39,372 nucleotides of DNA. Source: Tannerella sp. Its GTDB lineage: Bacteria > Bacteroidota > Bacteroidia > Bacteroidales > Tannerellaceae. A program made the position numbers and the translations under genes. The DNA is taken from assembly GCF_030528505.1 (NCBI RefSeq), contig NZ_JAUMYS010000025.1:1-39372 (forward strand), read 5' to 3'. Numbering within the stretch: position 1 is the stretch's first letter; every line of letters begins with the position of its first letter. Below, one piece after another: positions 1 to 8,797 of this stretch. The notes beneath the pieces are model-generated. The model did no database searches and was not told the DNA's origin. It saw nothing but the letters and a program-made list of their open reading frames with translations.

Positions 1-138
1 TGTTACTAATGGTGTGTTAGTAGGGATACGAATGAGGTCTCAATACCGACACGCGGCGATTTTGGGGATAAAGGGGATAAAAATCACCAGTCCTGCAACC
101 GCTTATTGTACAACAACGGTATATTACAGTTTTCAACT
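1..138. other. left-edge non-coding stretch downstream of menE
   Basis: I see no convincing gene here. A 6-bp hairpin (TACTAA at 4-9 pairing with TTAGTA at 17-22) and a doubled GGGGATAAA are the only visible structures. No U-tract follows a stable stem in the direction of the men operon, so I cannot call an operon terminator. What lies to the left of base 1 is unknown. Confidence 0.4.
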
Positions 139-1203
139 TCAAGAATCCATATTTCGGGAACGGATAATCTTTCCGGATTTCGTCCGGGGAATACGTTCGG
201 TATATATAATCTCGCGGGGGATGGCATGACGGGGTAACAGTTTCCGGAAAACCGCATCCATCTTCCTGCGCTTTTCCGGCGGCCACTCCATATCCTCCAC
301 CACCATGACGATACGTTCCCCGAGACGTTTATCGGGCAGAGAACCGATATAAAAAGGGACTTCCATCTCCCGGAAAACGAGGTCTTCCAATTCCTCGGGG
401 GAGAATTTGATCCCCCCGCTATTGATTACGTAATCCAAACGCCCTTTCCACACGAAATGCCTCTCATCTACGAGCTCCACCATGTCCCGGGTGCAAAACT
501 CCGATTCCCGAATATGGGGAGCATGTATGCAAAGACATCCGGATTCGTCCCGGCGGAAACGTACTCCTTCCAATGCCTCGAAACAAGCGGAAGCCTCCGC
601 TCCGTTCAATCGCATAAGAGCCGTATGGGATGCCGTTTCCGTCATTCCGTAAGTAGCGAAAAAACGGGTGGGAATATCCGCCAACCGCTCTCTCGCAGTC
701 TGTGCCAGGGGGCCTCCTCCTATCAAAAGATTTTCCACCTTTTCGAACCGGTGGCATTCCCCCGAAGACAGGATGTCCTCCACTTGCAGGGGTACGAGTG
801 CTCCGAGTTTGACCTTCGTATGCAGGAAGGAAAGAGGCAAAGAAGAGGGAGGTTCCGGCAACAGAACGGCCCCTGCTTCGAACGCCCTTACCACCATCAT
901 TTTACCGGCTATATAAGAAAGCGGAAGCGAAAGCATCAGTACGGAATCCCGGGATATGTCGAAAAAAGCATTGGTCAGCCGTGCCGAAGCCGCCATCGCT
1001 TTTTTAGGCAGACGGATAAGCTTGGGCATACCCGTAGAACCGGAAGTACGCACCTCTATAAAGTCCCGGGAATCGCACCATTCCGACACGAATGCACGCA
1101 ATGCGGATTTCCACGGGACATCATCTCCCAAGGCTCCGGCGGCTACCTCCCGCAAACCGAAATACCTGTCTTCATACAGAATTTTCATAAGTCCCCGTTC
1201 CAT
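139..1203 (-). CDS. menE: o-succinylbenzoate--CoA ligase (MenE)
   Basis: This is an adenylate-forming enzyme that activates o-succinylbenzoate to its CoA thioester in menaquinone synthesis in the cytoplasm. The P-loop TSGSTGMPK (residues 53-61), the YGMTETASH adenylate-binding motif and a C-terminal PRTKSGKI segment with the expected lysine are all visible. At 354 aa it is shorter than typical MenE (about 450-490 aa) because the N-terminal part before the P-loop is reduced, as in other Bacteroidota. It is the last gene of the men operon and starts 6 bp after the menC stop. A second Met at residue 6 (1188) has a GGGGAC just upstream and is an equally reasonable start. Family assignment is secure; MenE rather than another acyl-CoA synthetase follows mainly from its neighbours. 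Confidence 0.93.
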   Translation of the reverse strand: MERGLMKILYEDRYFGLREVAAGALGDDVPWKSALRAFVSEWCDSRDFIEVRTSGSTGMPKLIRLPKKAMAASARLTNAFFDISRDSVLMLSLPLSYIAGKMMVVRAFEAGAVLLPEPPSSLPLSFLHTKVKLGALVPLQVEDILSSGECHRFEKVENLLIGGGPLAQTARERLADIPTRFFATYGMTETASHTALMRLNGAEASACFEALEGVRFRRDESGCLCIHAPHIRESEFCTRDMVELVDERHFVWKGRLDYVINSGGIKFSPEELEDLVFREMEVPFYIGSLPDKRLGERIVMVVEDMEWPPEKRRKMDAVFRKLLPRHAIPREIIYTERIPRTKSGKIIRSRNMDS

Positions 1204-1209
1204 ATCCGT

Positions 1210-2280
1210 TTACAATCCCCCGTTCCCGTATCTTTCCCGGAACAAGGCCTCGACATCGCAACGGGAAGGTCTCTTCCCTCCGGCATATCTCAAATAACCG
1301 CCTTCCGTATAAAGAGGCGCATCCGTATTATTCGTAAACAAAGCGCCCGTACCCAATCCCTGAGGCAGGGGATTCCCATGAACATAGGTCCACTGGGCAA
1401 TGGCATTCAGGCCTATATTCGACTCCAAAGCGGAAGTGATCCACCACGCTATCCCCATGGATTCGGCAATCCTTATCCATTGCTCCGTGCCGTAAAAACC
1501 TCCGACAAGCGAAGGCTTGAGTACGATACAGGCCGGACGGATATAAGCTAACATCTCCCGTTTGGAAGTTTCATCGTATAAGCCTATCAATTCCTCATCC
1601 AAGGCCACGGCAATAGGGGCATTCGCCGCAATCCTGCGCATAGCCCCGTAATTCCCGGCCCTGACGGGCTGCTCCACCGAATGGATACCGAAGGCGGATA
1701 AACGTTCCAATTTATACATGGCTTCCTCTTCCCCGAAAGCTCCGTTCGCATCGAGACGAATAACGGCATCCTTCCCGAATTTCTCGCGGACCATCCGCAC
1801 CAAAGCGAGTTCCGATTCGAAATCGATAGCTCCGATTTTAAGTTTTATACAGCGGAAACCCTCCTCCCGTTTCTCCTCCACACGCCTCCGCATAGCTTCG
1901 AAGCTCCCCATCCATATCAAACCGTTTATGGGAATCCCCGCCTCGCCGGAAGTGAAAGCCGAGGGAAAAAGCAATCCCCCGCCCTCGAAGTCGGCAAGCG
2001 CCGTTTCCATCCCGAAACACAAAGAAGGATATGCCTGCCAGGCGTCGGGAGTAAACCCGCAAACGTCGTTGCAAACCTCCGCTAGCCGCTCTTCGTAATC
2101 CGCTCCCTCTTCCGCACTCAATCCCCGGAATAAAGCCGCCTCTCCGTAACCTGCCCAAGAGGGGAAAGCATCGTCGTATACCCTCACGAAATAAGTCTGT
2201 TTGGTATGCAAAACGCCCCGCGACGTCCCTGCCGGCTCCCTGAATTTCAAGGTATAGGGGATATAATCAGCCTTAAGCAT
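1210..2280 (-). CDS. menC: o-succinylbenzoate synthase (MenC)
   Basis: This enolase-superfamily dehydratase converts SHCHC to o-succinylbenzoate in the menaquinone pathway. Superfamily landmarks are present in order: the KxK pair in CIKLKIG, the metal ligands in RLDANGAF, HSVEQPV and ALDEELIG, and the second catalytic lysine in IVLKPSLVGG. The reading frame is open one codon further to a TTG, but the ATG at 2280 is chosen: its A overlaps the last base of the menB stop (TGATG), which implies translational coupling. Length (356 aa) is normal for the Bacteroidota form. Operon position between menB and menE supports the call. Confidence 0.95.
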   Translation of the reverse strand: MLKADYIPYTLKFREPAGTSRGVLHTKQTYFVRVYDDAFPSWAGYGEAALFRGLSAEEGADYEERLAEVCNDVCGFTPDAWQAYPSLCFGMETALADFEGGGLLFPSAFTSGEAGIPINGLIWMGSFEAMRRRVEEKREEGFRCIKLKIGAIDFESELALVRMVREKFGKDAVIRLDANGAFGEEEAMYKLERLSAFGIHSVEQPVRAGNYGAMRRIAANAPIAVALDEELIGLYDETSKREMLAYIRPACIVLKPSLVGGFYGTEQWIRIAESMGIAWWITSALESNIGLNAIAQWTYVHGNPLPQGLGTGALFTNNTDAPLYTEGGYLRYAGGKRPSRCDVEALFRERYGNGGL

Positions 2281-3104
2281 CAACCCGGGAATTTAGGGAA
2301 CTTGTCGAAATCCGGAGTCCGCTTTTCCAAAAAGGCATTTTTCCCCTCCTGAGCTTCTTCCATAAGATAATACATAAGGGTGGCATCCCCTGCAAACTCC
2401 ATCAATCCTCTCTGACCGTCGAGCTCCGCATTCAAAGCCCGTTTAATCATCCGGATCGCCATCGGACTCCGGCTCAATATCGTCTTGCACCAGTCCACCG
2501 TTTCGTCCTCCAACCTCGCGGCAGGTACCACCTTGTTTACCATCCCCATAGCTTCAGCCTCCGCAGCGGTGTACTGACGGCATAAAAACCAGATCTCCCT
2601 CGTCTTCTTCTGACCTACACAACGGGCAAGATAAGAAGAACCGAAACCTCCGTCGAAACTCCCGACCTTGGGCCCGGTCTGTCCGAAACGGGCATGCTCG
2701 GCCGCTATCGTCAAATCGCATACCACATGAAGCACATGCCCTCCTCCTATGGCATAACCGTTGACCATGGCAATGACGGGCTTGGGCAGAGAACGGATGG
2801 CCTTATGCACATCCAATACATTCAATCGGGGAACACCTCCTCCGTCGATATATCCTCCCATCCCTTTCACATGCTGATCTCCTCCCGAACAAAAAGCCTT
2901 ATCGCCGGCTCCGGTCAAAACGACTACACCTATATCCGGACGCTCCCTGCATATATCCATGGCATCCAGAATTTCGGTATTCGTCTGCGGCCGGAAAGCA
3001 TTATAAACCTCAGGCCGGTTGATGGTTATCTTGGCTATTCCCTCGAAATACTCGAATAAAATATCCTCGTATTTCTTTATTTCCTTCCATTCTCTCATAT
3101 TCAT
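2280..3104 (-). CDS. menB: 1,4-dihydroxy-2-naphthoyl-CoA synthase (MenB)
   Basis: This crotonase-fold enzyme closes the second naphthoquinone ring from o-succinylbenzoyl-CoA. The oxyanion-hole segments (AFCSGGDQ and [12 protein letters not shown]) and the MenB-specific [13 protein letters not shown] block are present. The Q-T-G in that block is the arrangement of the bicarbonate-dependent (type I) MenB enzymes known from E. coli, so bicarbonate use is inferred. Length is 274 aa, normal for the family. The gene follows menD by 18 bp and overlaps menC by one base. Two Met codons (residues 1 and 3) can serve as start. Confidence 0.97.
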   Translation of the reverse strand: MNMREWKEIKKYEDILFEYFEGIAKITINRPEVYNAFRPQTNTEILDAMDICRERPDIGVVVLTGAGDKAFCSGGDQHVKGMGGYIDGGGVPRLNVLDVHKAIRSLPKPVIAMVNGYAIGGGHVLHVVCDLTIAAEHARFGQTGPKVGSFDGGFGSSYLARCVGQKKTREIWFLCRQYTAAEAEAMGMVNKVVPAARLEDETVDWCKTILSRSPMAIRMIKRALNAELDGQRGLMEFAGDATLMYYLMEEAQEGKNAFLEKRTPDFDKFPKFPG

Positions 3105-3122
3105 CTGTTTTAATTGTAAGTT

Positions 3123-4859
3123 CTATCGGTTTACGGGGTAAGACTCCCCCGAAATATATGTAAAATACGATTTCAATACAGGGGCGTTTTCAAACCTCGG
3201 CGTTTCCACCTCGAGCAGGACCGCCCTGTCGCCGGATGCGAAAAACGAAGGCAACACCGTTTCCAGTTCTTCGGCGGAAGCGGCCTTCATATATCTCCAT
3301 CCGTAAGCTCCGGCCATTTCCCTTACGGGAACTTCGAGCGGAGTCTCGAAACAGGTCTCCAATTCCTTCAAAGAATCCGGCCCGGGAATAAAACGGAATA
3401 TCCCCCCGCCGCCGTTACGCATCACGATCACCCGCATCCGCCCGTTTACATAAGGCATCCACAAAGCATTGGAATCGTACATAAAACTCAGATCTCCCGT
3501 AATCAAAACGGTGATCCCGGAATATACTTCGGAAAACCCCATTGCCGTGGAAGTGGCCCCCTCGATTCCGTTGGTTCCCCGATTGCTCCATTCTCCTCCC
3601 GCATAATGCGTGTGTTCGAATAATTGGAGATAACGTACGGGCGTGGAATTAGCCGCATGCAAAGCAGCATCATGGGGAATATGCCGTAAAATCACTTCGA
3701 AAGCCTTGAGGTCGCTCCATCCCGCATCCGCCATAAAGGTACGGTGCAGAAGCTCTGCCTTCCGTTTTACCCTCTGCCACGAACCGGCGTAGGAAACTCC
3801 TTCCGGTGAGAGGGACTCCGGTGCCTTATCTTTCAACCGTCCGGCGAATTCCTTCCAAAAGCCCGAAGCCCCCGTACATATATGATGGGTAAGCGCACAG
3901 AAAGTGTCCGGAGCCGGAAACCTCTCGTCTATCCCCCAATGCTCCGAAGGTTTCGCCCTACGTAAAAAAGTTTTCAACATACGGGAAACCAATGAGCCTC
4001 CGAAAGAAATAAGGAGTTCCGGATAAAGCGATTCGTCTTCTCCGGCTGCGGCCAATACCCGGTCTACCGTACCTATCCCCGTATCCGTACGGATATTGGA
4101 GAGACTCTCGGCAAACAAAACCGTATGGGGGAATTTGCATATATCCTGCAATGCGGCGGACACGTCTTCGTCGGGAGGATAAAAACCGGCGACGATCATC
4201 ACTTTGGGAGCTTCCAAAAACCGCTTTACGAGCATATCCCATACCTCTTCCGGCAATTCTTGCCGTTCCCTCACGAACGTTATCGCCCGCTCTTTTCCGG
4301 AATATCCGGAGGAAGTCCCGTATAGCGGTTCGCAAAACGACATATTGATGTGTACGGGTCCTCGCCGGGGCATCAGCGCATGGTTCAACACCTCATTCAA
4401 ACGGCGATTGGCATACCATGCCGAGGCGGAAGTATCGAATTCCGCTCTCAGGCTGCAATACGACTTAACGAAACCGGCCATAGCTCCCTCCTGTCGAATC
4501 GTCTGTCCCTCGTCTTGGTCGATCCATTCGGCGGGACGGTCGGCCGTTACCGCAACCAAAGGAATTCCCCTGTAAAAAGCCTCGGCAACGGCAGGAGCAT
4601 AATTCAACATGGCCGTACCGGAAGTACAAACCAATCCTACGGCTTCACCGGAAGCCAAAGCCAATCCGAGAGCGAAAAAACCGGCGGAACGCTCATCCGC
4701 GATCACGTATTTCTCGAAAGCGGGATTCCGGGAGAAAGAAAACAGAAGAGGAGCATTTCGCGAACCGGGCGACATAACGAGTTTACGTATGCCCTTCATC
4801 TCGAATAAATCCATCAATACGCTTACGCCTTTCTTATCCGAATAATTCGAATCCATCAT
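3123..4859 (-). CDS. menD: SEPHCHC synthase, 2-oxoglutarate decarboxylase (MenD)
   Basis: This ThDP-dependent enzyme joins isochorismate and decarboxylated 2-oxoglutarate, the first committed step of menaquinone synthesis. Visible landmarks are SPGSRNAPL near the N-terminus, the ERSAGFFALGLA segment with the conserved glutamate that activates ThDP, CTSGTAMLNYAPA, and the C-terminal cofactor motif GDLSFMYDSNALW with its metal-binding Asp and Asn. Length (578 aa) matches the family. The first ATG (4859) overlaps the menF stop in an ATGA arrangement; a second in-frame ATG follows directly. It lies second in the men operon. Confidence 0.97.
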   Translation of the reverse strand: MMDSNYSDKKGVSVLMDLFEMKGIRKLVMSPGSRNAPLLFSFSRNPAFEKYVIADERSAGFFALGLALASGEAVGLVCTSGTAMLNYAPAVAEAFYRGIPLVAVTADRPAEWIDQDEGQTIRQEGAMAGFVKSYCSLRAEFDTSASAWYANRRLNEVLNHALMPRRGPVHINMSFCEPLYGTSSGYSGKERAITFVRERQELPEEVWDMLVKRFLEAPKVMIVAGFYPPDEDVSAALQDICKFPHTVLFAESLSNIRTDTGIGTVDRVLAAAGEDESLYPELLISFGGSLVSRMLKTFLRRAKPSEHWGIDERFPAPDTFCALTHHICTGASGFWKEFAGRLKDKAPESLSPEGVSYAGSWQRVKRKAELLHRTFMADAGWSDLKAFEVILRHIPHDAALHAANSTPVRYLQLFEHTHYAGGEWSNRGTNGIEGATSTAMGFSEVYSGITVLITGDLSFMYDSNALWMPYVNGRMRVIVMRNGGGGIFRFIPGPDSLKELETCFETPLEVPVREMAGAYGWRYMKAASAEELETVLPSFFASGDRAVLLEVETPRFENAPVLKSYFTYISGESYPVNR

Positions 4860-5974
4860 CTTGCATTATCATTAAAATTCGCCTTATCCGCGACGGAATG
4901 TATTCCAAGCACATTCAAAAGAGTAGCCGCCTTATCCGAGGTCTCTTCCCATTCGTCTTCGAATATCGAATCTCCGTTTATACCTCCTCCCACATAAAGC
5001 CGGAATGCCCCGGGAAACAGCTCCATCGAGCGGATGTTCACATACAATCTTGCAACATCCTTACCCACAGGCCCCAAATATCCTCCGTAAAATTTGCGTT
5101 CATGCACCTCTACCTCCCGGATACACGCCAAAGCTTCCTCACGGGGGAATCCGCCGAGTGCCGGGGTAGGATGAAGCGCCTTGAGCAAGCTTTCTAAGCC
5201 GTCTCCGGTCAAAGCCGTAAAATCCGTACACAAATGGCAAATATTACCGGCCATAAAGGTGTGGGTCTCCGACATCTCTACGCTGCGACAACGGGTTTCA
5301 AGTACTCCCCGGATATAGTCCCTGACTACTCCTTGCTCTTTTATCTCTTTTTGTGTCCACGGCTTAAGCAACTCGCCTTCGAAAGATACGGGCCTGGTTC
5401 CGGCCAAAGCCATGGTCTTTACACGTCCTTCCGCATAATCCAACAGGAGTTCCGGACTCGCTCCTGCCCATACTCCCTTTCCCGGAATAAAATAGAGAAA
5501 AACGAAAACATGGGGATAAGCCTTCCGGAGCAACTCCCAATAAGAAAAAACGTCGGAGAATCCGGAATCGTCCCTCTTAAGGGTCAAGGTGCGGGATAAA
5601 ACGACCTTTTCCAATACCCCGGAATCTATCCGGCGCATAATCTCCTCAAAAGCCGTACGGTAAGCTTCCTTATCCATATCTCCGGATTCCGGACAAGGCA
5701 TACGGATACCGGAGAATACGGCATTCTTCAAATCCCGCACCGCCTTATCCGTCAAATCTCCCCCACATTCGAATTCCCCCGGAATAAAGTAAGCCTCTTC
5801 TTCCGAATCGAAAGGAACCGCAACAAAACCGGGAACGGAAAAATCCGCCGTCTTACGCTCTATTCGTCCGCTAAGCGAAACTCCGAAACCCAGCCGTCCT
5901 CCCTCCCGCTCGGGCAAACGGTATAAATAAAACGGTACGAAAGAATCCAGACAATGAGTCACCGCCTCTTTCAT
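4856..5974 (-). CDS. menF: isochorismate synthase (MenF)
   Basis: This chorismate-utilising enzyme isomerises chorismate to isochorismate, feeding MenD. The C-terminal chorismate-binding domain shows KVVLSRTL, SPELLL, MALAGTRP, the HPTPALGGFPRE block and the YVGGGIN end motif typical of isochorismate synthases; the HPTPALGG segment separates it from anthranilate synthase. The open frame extends to ATGs at 6001 and 6049, but a -7 promoter box (TATGTTTG, 6006-6013) lies over those upstream codons. I therefore take the internal Met at 5974, which begins MKEAVTHC and leads into the FYLYRLPE segment, as the likelier start. This is the first gene of the men operon; the 3' end overlaps menD by 4 bp. 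The product is certain, the start is not. Confidence 0.92.
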   Translation of the reverse strand: MKEAVTHCLDSFVPFYLYRLPEREGGRLGFGVSLSGRIERKTADFSVPGFVAVPFDSEEEAYFIPGEFECGGDLTDKAVRDLKNAVFSGIRMPCPESGDMDKEAYRTAFEEIMRRIDSGVLEKVVLSRTLTLKRDDSGFSDVFSYWELLRKAYPHVFVFLYFIPGKGVWAGASPELLLDYAEGRVKTMALAGTRPVSFEGELLKPWTQKEIKEQGVVRDYIRGVLETRCRSVEMSETHTFMAGNICHLCTDFTALTGDGLESLLKALHPTPALGGFPREEALACIREVEVHERKFYGGYLGPVGKDVARLYVNIRSMELFPGAFRLYVGGGINGDSIFEDEWEETSDKAATLLNVLGIHSVADKANFNDNAR

Positions 5975-6005
5975 ACCCACAGGAAGATATTTCTTACACA
6001 TACTG

Positions 6006-6013
6006 CAAACATA
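6006..6013 (-). promoter_or_regulatory. men operon promoter, -7 box
   Basis: TATGTTTG on the minus strand matches the Bacteroidota -7 consensus TAnnTTTG. A TTCG sits 19 bases upstream, one mismatch from the -33 TTTG. Transcription would begin near 6000, which argues against the longer menF starts. It would serve all five men genes. Confidence 0.6.
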
Positions 6014-6115
6014 GAAAAAAGCTGAATTTCCGCGAAAAAAAAACGACAAGAAATACGGATTAATTATCGTTTACTACTTTTATCTCCTCAAAAAATACTT
6101 TCGAAAATCAACCAC

Positions 6116-7126
6116 CTATACTCCGAACGAGATTCCCATACGCTCCCCTTGTTTAATAAGATCATTATCGGGTGATACGCGCTTCGTCTTTCCCGCAATT
6201 TCAGCGAGCGGCACAGAGCCGATTTTCCCGTCTTTTAAGCAGACCATACGTCCGAACTGCTTTTGAGCCACAAGCTCGGTCGAATGACCGCCAAGAAGTG
6301 TAGCCAAATTGCGATCGAACGGCGAGGGGTTTCCACCGCGCTGAATATATCCAAGTACGGTCTGACGCACCTCGATACCTGTCGCCTCTTCCACGGCATG
6401 CGAAATATAATCGGCGGGACTGGGACGGTCTGTCTTCAGTCCTTCCGCCGTCACAATGATCGAATACGGTTTGCCGAGATGCAAACGGTGCAATATCTTT
6501 TCATTGACTTTATGAATATCAAAACCCAATTCGGGAATAAGGATAATATCTGCCCCGCCTGCCATCCCGGCATAGAGCGCAATCCATCCGACGCTATGCC
6601 CCATCACTTCGACCACCATCACGCGCTTGTGGGAACTGGCTGTCGAATGTAGCCGATCGATGGCTTCGGCTGCAATATTGACCGCCGTATCAAACCCGAA
6701 CGTAATATCCGTGCCGTAAATATCATTATCGATTGTCTTAGGTACTCCAATCACATTCAGACCGATTTGGGAAAGTTTGTTGGCCGTCTTCTGCGTACCG
6801 TTTCCGCCGATGCAGATAAGACAGTCAAGTCCCATATCGATATAATTCTGACGGATGATTTCCGGCTTTTTATTGTCGCCGGACTGAATAATCTTTTTGA
6901 AAGGTTTCTCACGCGAAGTCCCGAGAATCGTCCCTCCCAGGTTCAGAATACCTGAAAGCGTCCGTTCGGTGAACACCTCCACATCGCGATTAAGCAACCC
7001 CGTAAAGCCGTTATGGATACCTATCACCTCCATATCATAGTGCATAATAGCCGTTTTGCCTACTCCGCGAATCGTCGCATTAATGCCGGGACAATCTCCA
7101 CCCGACGAAAGAATACCGATCTTCAT
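6116..7126 (-). CDS. pfkA: 6-phosphofructokinase, PfkA family
   Basis: This glycolytic enzyme phosphorylates fructose 6-phosphate to the 1,6-bisphosphate. The N-terminal GILSSGGDCPGIN motif, the phosphoryl-donor motif GGNGT (107-111) and the catalytic PKTIDNDIYGTD block (129-140, catalytic Asp 133) are clear, and length (336 aa) is that of bacterial PfkA. Compared with E. coli PfkA, the donor-site Asp103 is Asn here, Gly104 is kept, and Gly124 is Lys130. Lys at that position is usual in pyrophosphate-using enzymes and also occurs in some ATP-using ones, so the phosphoryl donor (ATP or PPi) cannot be fixed from sequence. The Arg of the E. coli MGR motif is His here (EVMGHSVGW). It is transcribed on its own from a -7 box just upstream. 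Confidence 0.92.
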   Translation of the reverse strand: MKIGILSSGGDCPGINATIRGVGKTAIMHYDMEVIGIHNGFTGLLNRDVEVFTERTLSGILNLGGTILGTSREKPFKKIIQSGDNKKPEIIRQNYIDMGLDCLICIGGNGTQKTANKLSQIGLNVIGVPKTIDNDIYGTDITFGFDTAVNIAAEAIDRLHSTASSHKRVMVVEVMGHSVGWIALYAGMAGGADIILIPELGFDIHKVNEKILHRLHLGKPYSIIVTAEGLKTDRPSPADYISHAVEEATGIEVRQTVLGYIQRGGNPSPFDRNLATLLGGHSTELVAQKQFGRMVCLKDGKIGSVPLAEIAGKTKRVSPDNDLIKQGERMGISFGV

Positions 7127-7156
7127 ACATCTTATCCGTTAAAGAACTACCTCGCA

Positions 7157-7164
7157 CAAAGATA
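7157..7164 (-). promoter_or_regulatory. pfkA promoter, -7 box
   Basis: TATCTTTG on the minus strand, with TTTC 19 bases upstream as a near-match to the -33 TTTG element. It lies about 30 bp upstream of the pfkA ATG. Confidence 0.65.
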
Positions 7165-7237
7165 AGTTTTTTCGGAAGGATACGAAACGTAAACAATAAA
7201 AAACAGCAAAGCAACACTAATGTAATATAAAATATAC

Positions 7238-7245
7238 TACCTTTG
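7238..7245 (+). promoter_or_regulatory. 5'-nucleotidase gene promoter, -7 box
   Basis: TACCTTTG matches TAnnTTTG and lies 25 bp before the ATG at 7271. No TTTG is seen at the expected -33 spacing. It faces away from the pfkA promoter in the same 144-bp divergent intergenic region. Confidence 0.6.
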
Positions 7246-7270
7246 CCCCAAAGATAAAAAAACGGAATTT

Positions 7271-8707
7271 ATGTTGAAGAAACTCACTCTTTGGACAATA
7301 CTGTTCTGTTTCGTAGCATGCCAGGAACAGGATAAGCAGATTGTCATACTTTCAACAAACGATATGCACGCACATATCGATGATTACGCGAAAGTAGCGG
7401 CTTACGTCGAACAAGAAAAACAAAAGAATCCGAATGTATTGGTATTAAGCGCAGGCGATTTATTCTCGGGCAATCCGATCGTCGATTATTGTCCGAAATA
7501 TGGTAACGGCTTCCCCATAATCGACCTGATGAACCGTATCGGATACCATTTTACGGTATTCGGCAATCACGAATTCGACTATGGTCAACAAATTTTATGC
7601 GACCGTATCGCTCAAGCCGAATTTCCGTTCCTCTGTGCCAATATGACGGTGAGCGACAGCCTTTGCATCAAACAACCCGAACCTTCGGCCATGATCGAAA
7701 TCGACGGGGTGAAAATCGGAATCATTTCAGCCGTCCAAATCGAAAACGTAAACGGTCGACTCATTCCTGCCACACATCCCGACAAAGTTAAAGGCATCAC
7801 GTTTACAGACCCTGTCGAAGCGCTCTATAGATTGCGCGAGATGCGAAATAAATGTAACGTGTTTATCGCTTTGACACATACGGGACTCGATACGGATAAA
7901 CAAGTTGCCGAACGTATGCCCGAACTCGATCTGATTGTAGGGGGACATACGCATACGAAACTCGACACGGGAATCATCGTAAACAACGTCTTGATCACAC
8001 AGGCAAACGAATACCTGAAATACATCGGGAAAACAACGATTACGGTCAAAAACGGTAAAGTAGTCGAAAGAAAAAACGAATTAATCAATCTGGCCAAATT
8101 GAGTGACGAAGACGAATCCATCAAAGCATTGATCACCAAATACCGCGACGAATCACCGATGAACGAGATCATTGGAGAAGTAGGTAAACAATTTGACGGG
8201 AAAGAAGCGCTTGGCAACCTGATGACGGATGCTATCGTCAACGTACATCAAACGGATTTTGCCTTCCAAAATGCCGGTGGAGTACGCATCGGGAGAATTG
8301 AAAAAGGTGAGCTTACCATGGGTAAAATTTATGAACTGGATCCTTTTAACAACCGTATCGTGATCATCGAAATGAAACCGAACGAAATCCGTTCACTCAT
8401 CAAAAATTCTCATAAACGCAAGAACAGGCGTGCCGATCTGTTCGTATCGGGGATGACGTATAAAATTTTCACAAAAGACGGCGAAGCGGAACGCATCGAA
8501 ATGAAAATGGCAAACGGAAAACCGCTCAACGAAAACAAGTATTACCGAGTCGGGATCAATGATTATCTCGCATCGGCTTATACGTATGATCATGAAAAAG
8601 CGCCGCAGATCACCAATAAAACATCGGAGGAAACAACTGTGGAATATATCCGAAACAAAAAACAAATTGTACCGCAACATCCGCGTACGGAAATCATTGA
8701 AAAATAA
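7271..8707 (+). CDS. 5'-nucleotidase / metallophosphatase lipoprotein, UshA family
   Basis: Predicted cell-surface or periplasmic lipoprotein that removes phosphate from nucleotides. The first 17 residues form a lipoprotein signal ending at a lipobox (FVA before Cys17). The metallophosphoesterase domain shows the metal-binding series STNDMHAH, SAGDLFSGNP, GNHEFDYG, ALTHTG and GGHTHTK. The C-terminal 5'-nucleotidase domain begins near residue 300 and contains NLMTDAIVN, FQNAGGVR and the DPFNN substrate loop. At 478 aa it is somewhat shorter than E. coli UshA. The next gene, a TonB-dependent receptor, starts 90 bp downstream with no terminator between, suggesting joint expression and a role in nucleotide or phosphate scavenging (inference). 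The exact substrate is unknown. Confidence 0.9.
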   Translation: MLKKLTLWTILFCFVACQEQDKQIVILSTNDMHAHIDDYAKVAAYVEQEKQKNPNVLVLSAGDLFSGNPIVDYCPKYGNGFPIIDLMNRIGYHFTVFGNHEFDYGQQILCDRIAQAEFPFLCANMTVSDSLCIKQPEPSAMIEIDGVKIGIISAVQIENVNGRLIPATHPDKVKGITFTDPVEALYRLREMRNKCNVFIALTHTGLDTDKQVAERMPELDLIVGGHTHTKLDTGIIVNNVLITQANEYLKYIGKTTITVKNGKVVERKNELINLAKLSDEDESIKALITKYRDESPMNEIIGEVGKQFDGKEALGNLMTDAIVNVHQTDFAFQNAGGVRIGRIEKGELTMGKIYELDPFNNRIVIIEMKPNEIRSLIKNSHKRKNRRADLFVSGMTYKIFTKDGEAERIEMKMANGKPLNENKYYRVGINDYLASAYTYDHEKAPQITNKTSEETTVEYIRNKKQIVPQHPRTEIIEK

Positions 8708-8797
8708 TAATAAAACACTCAATAATTAAATAAATAACATTATAAGCAACATTATTATCAGAATCAAATATTTACACACAAAAGAAGTTTATTGTTT

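Noticed and set aside
1..138. Hairpin at 4-22 as men operon terminator
   Set aside because: The stem is weak (6 bp, AT-rich), lies over 100 bp from the stop and lacks a U-tract.
457..1551. 364-aa plus-strand open frame opposite menE and menC
   Set aside because: It lies antisense to two genes with clear catalytic motifs and its translation shows no recognisable domain; open only because of the codon use of the men genes.
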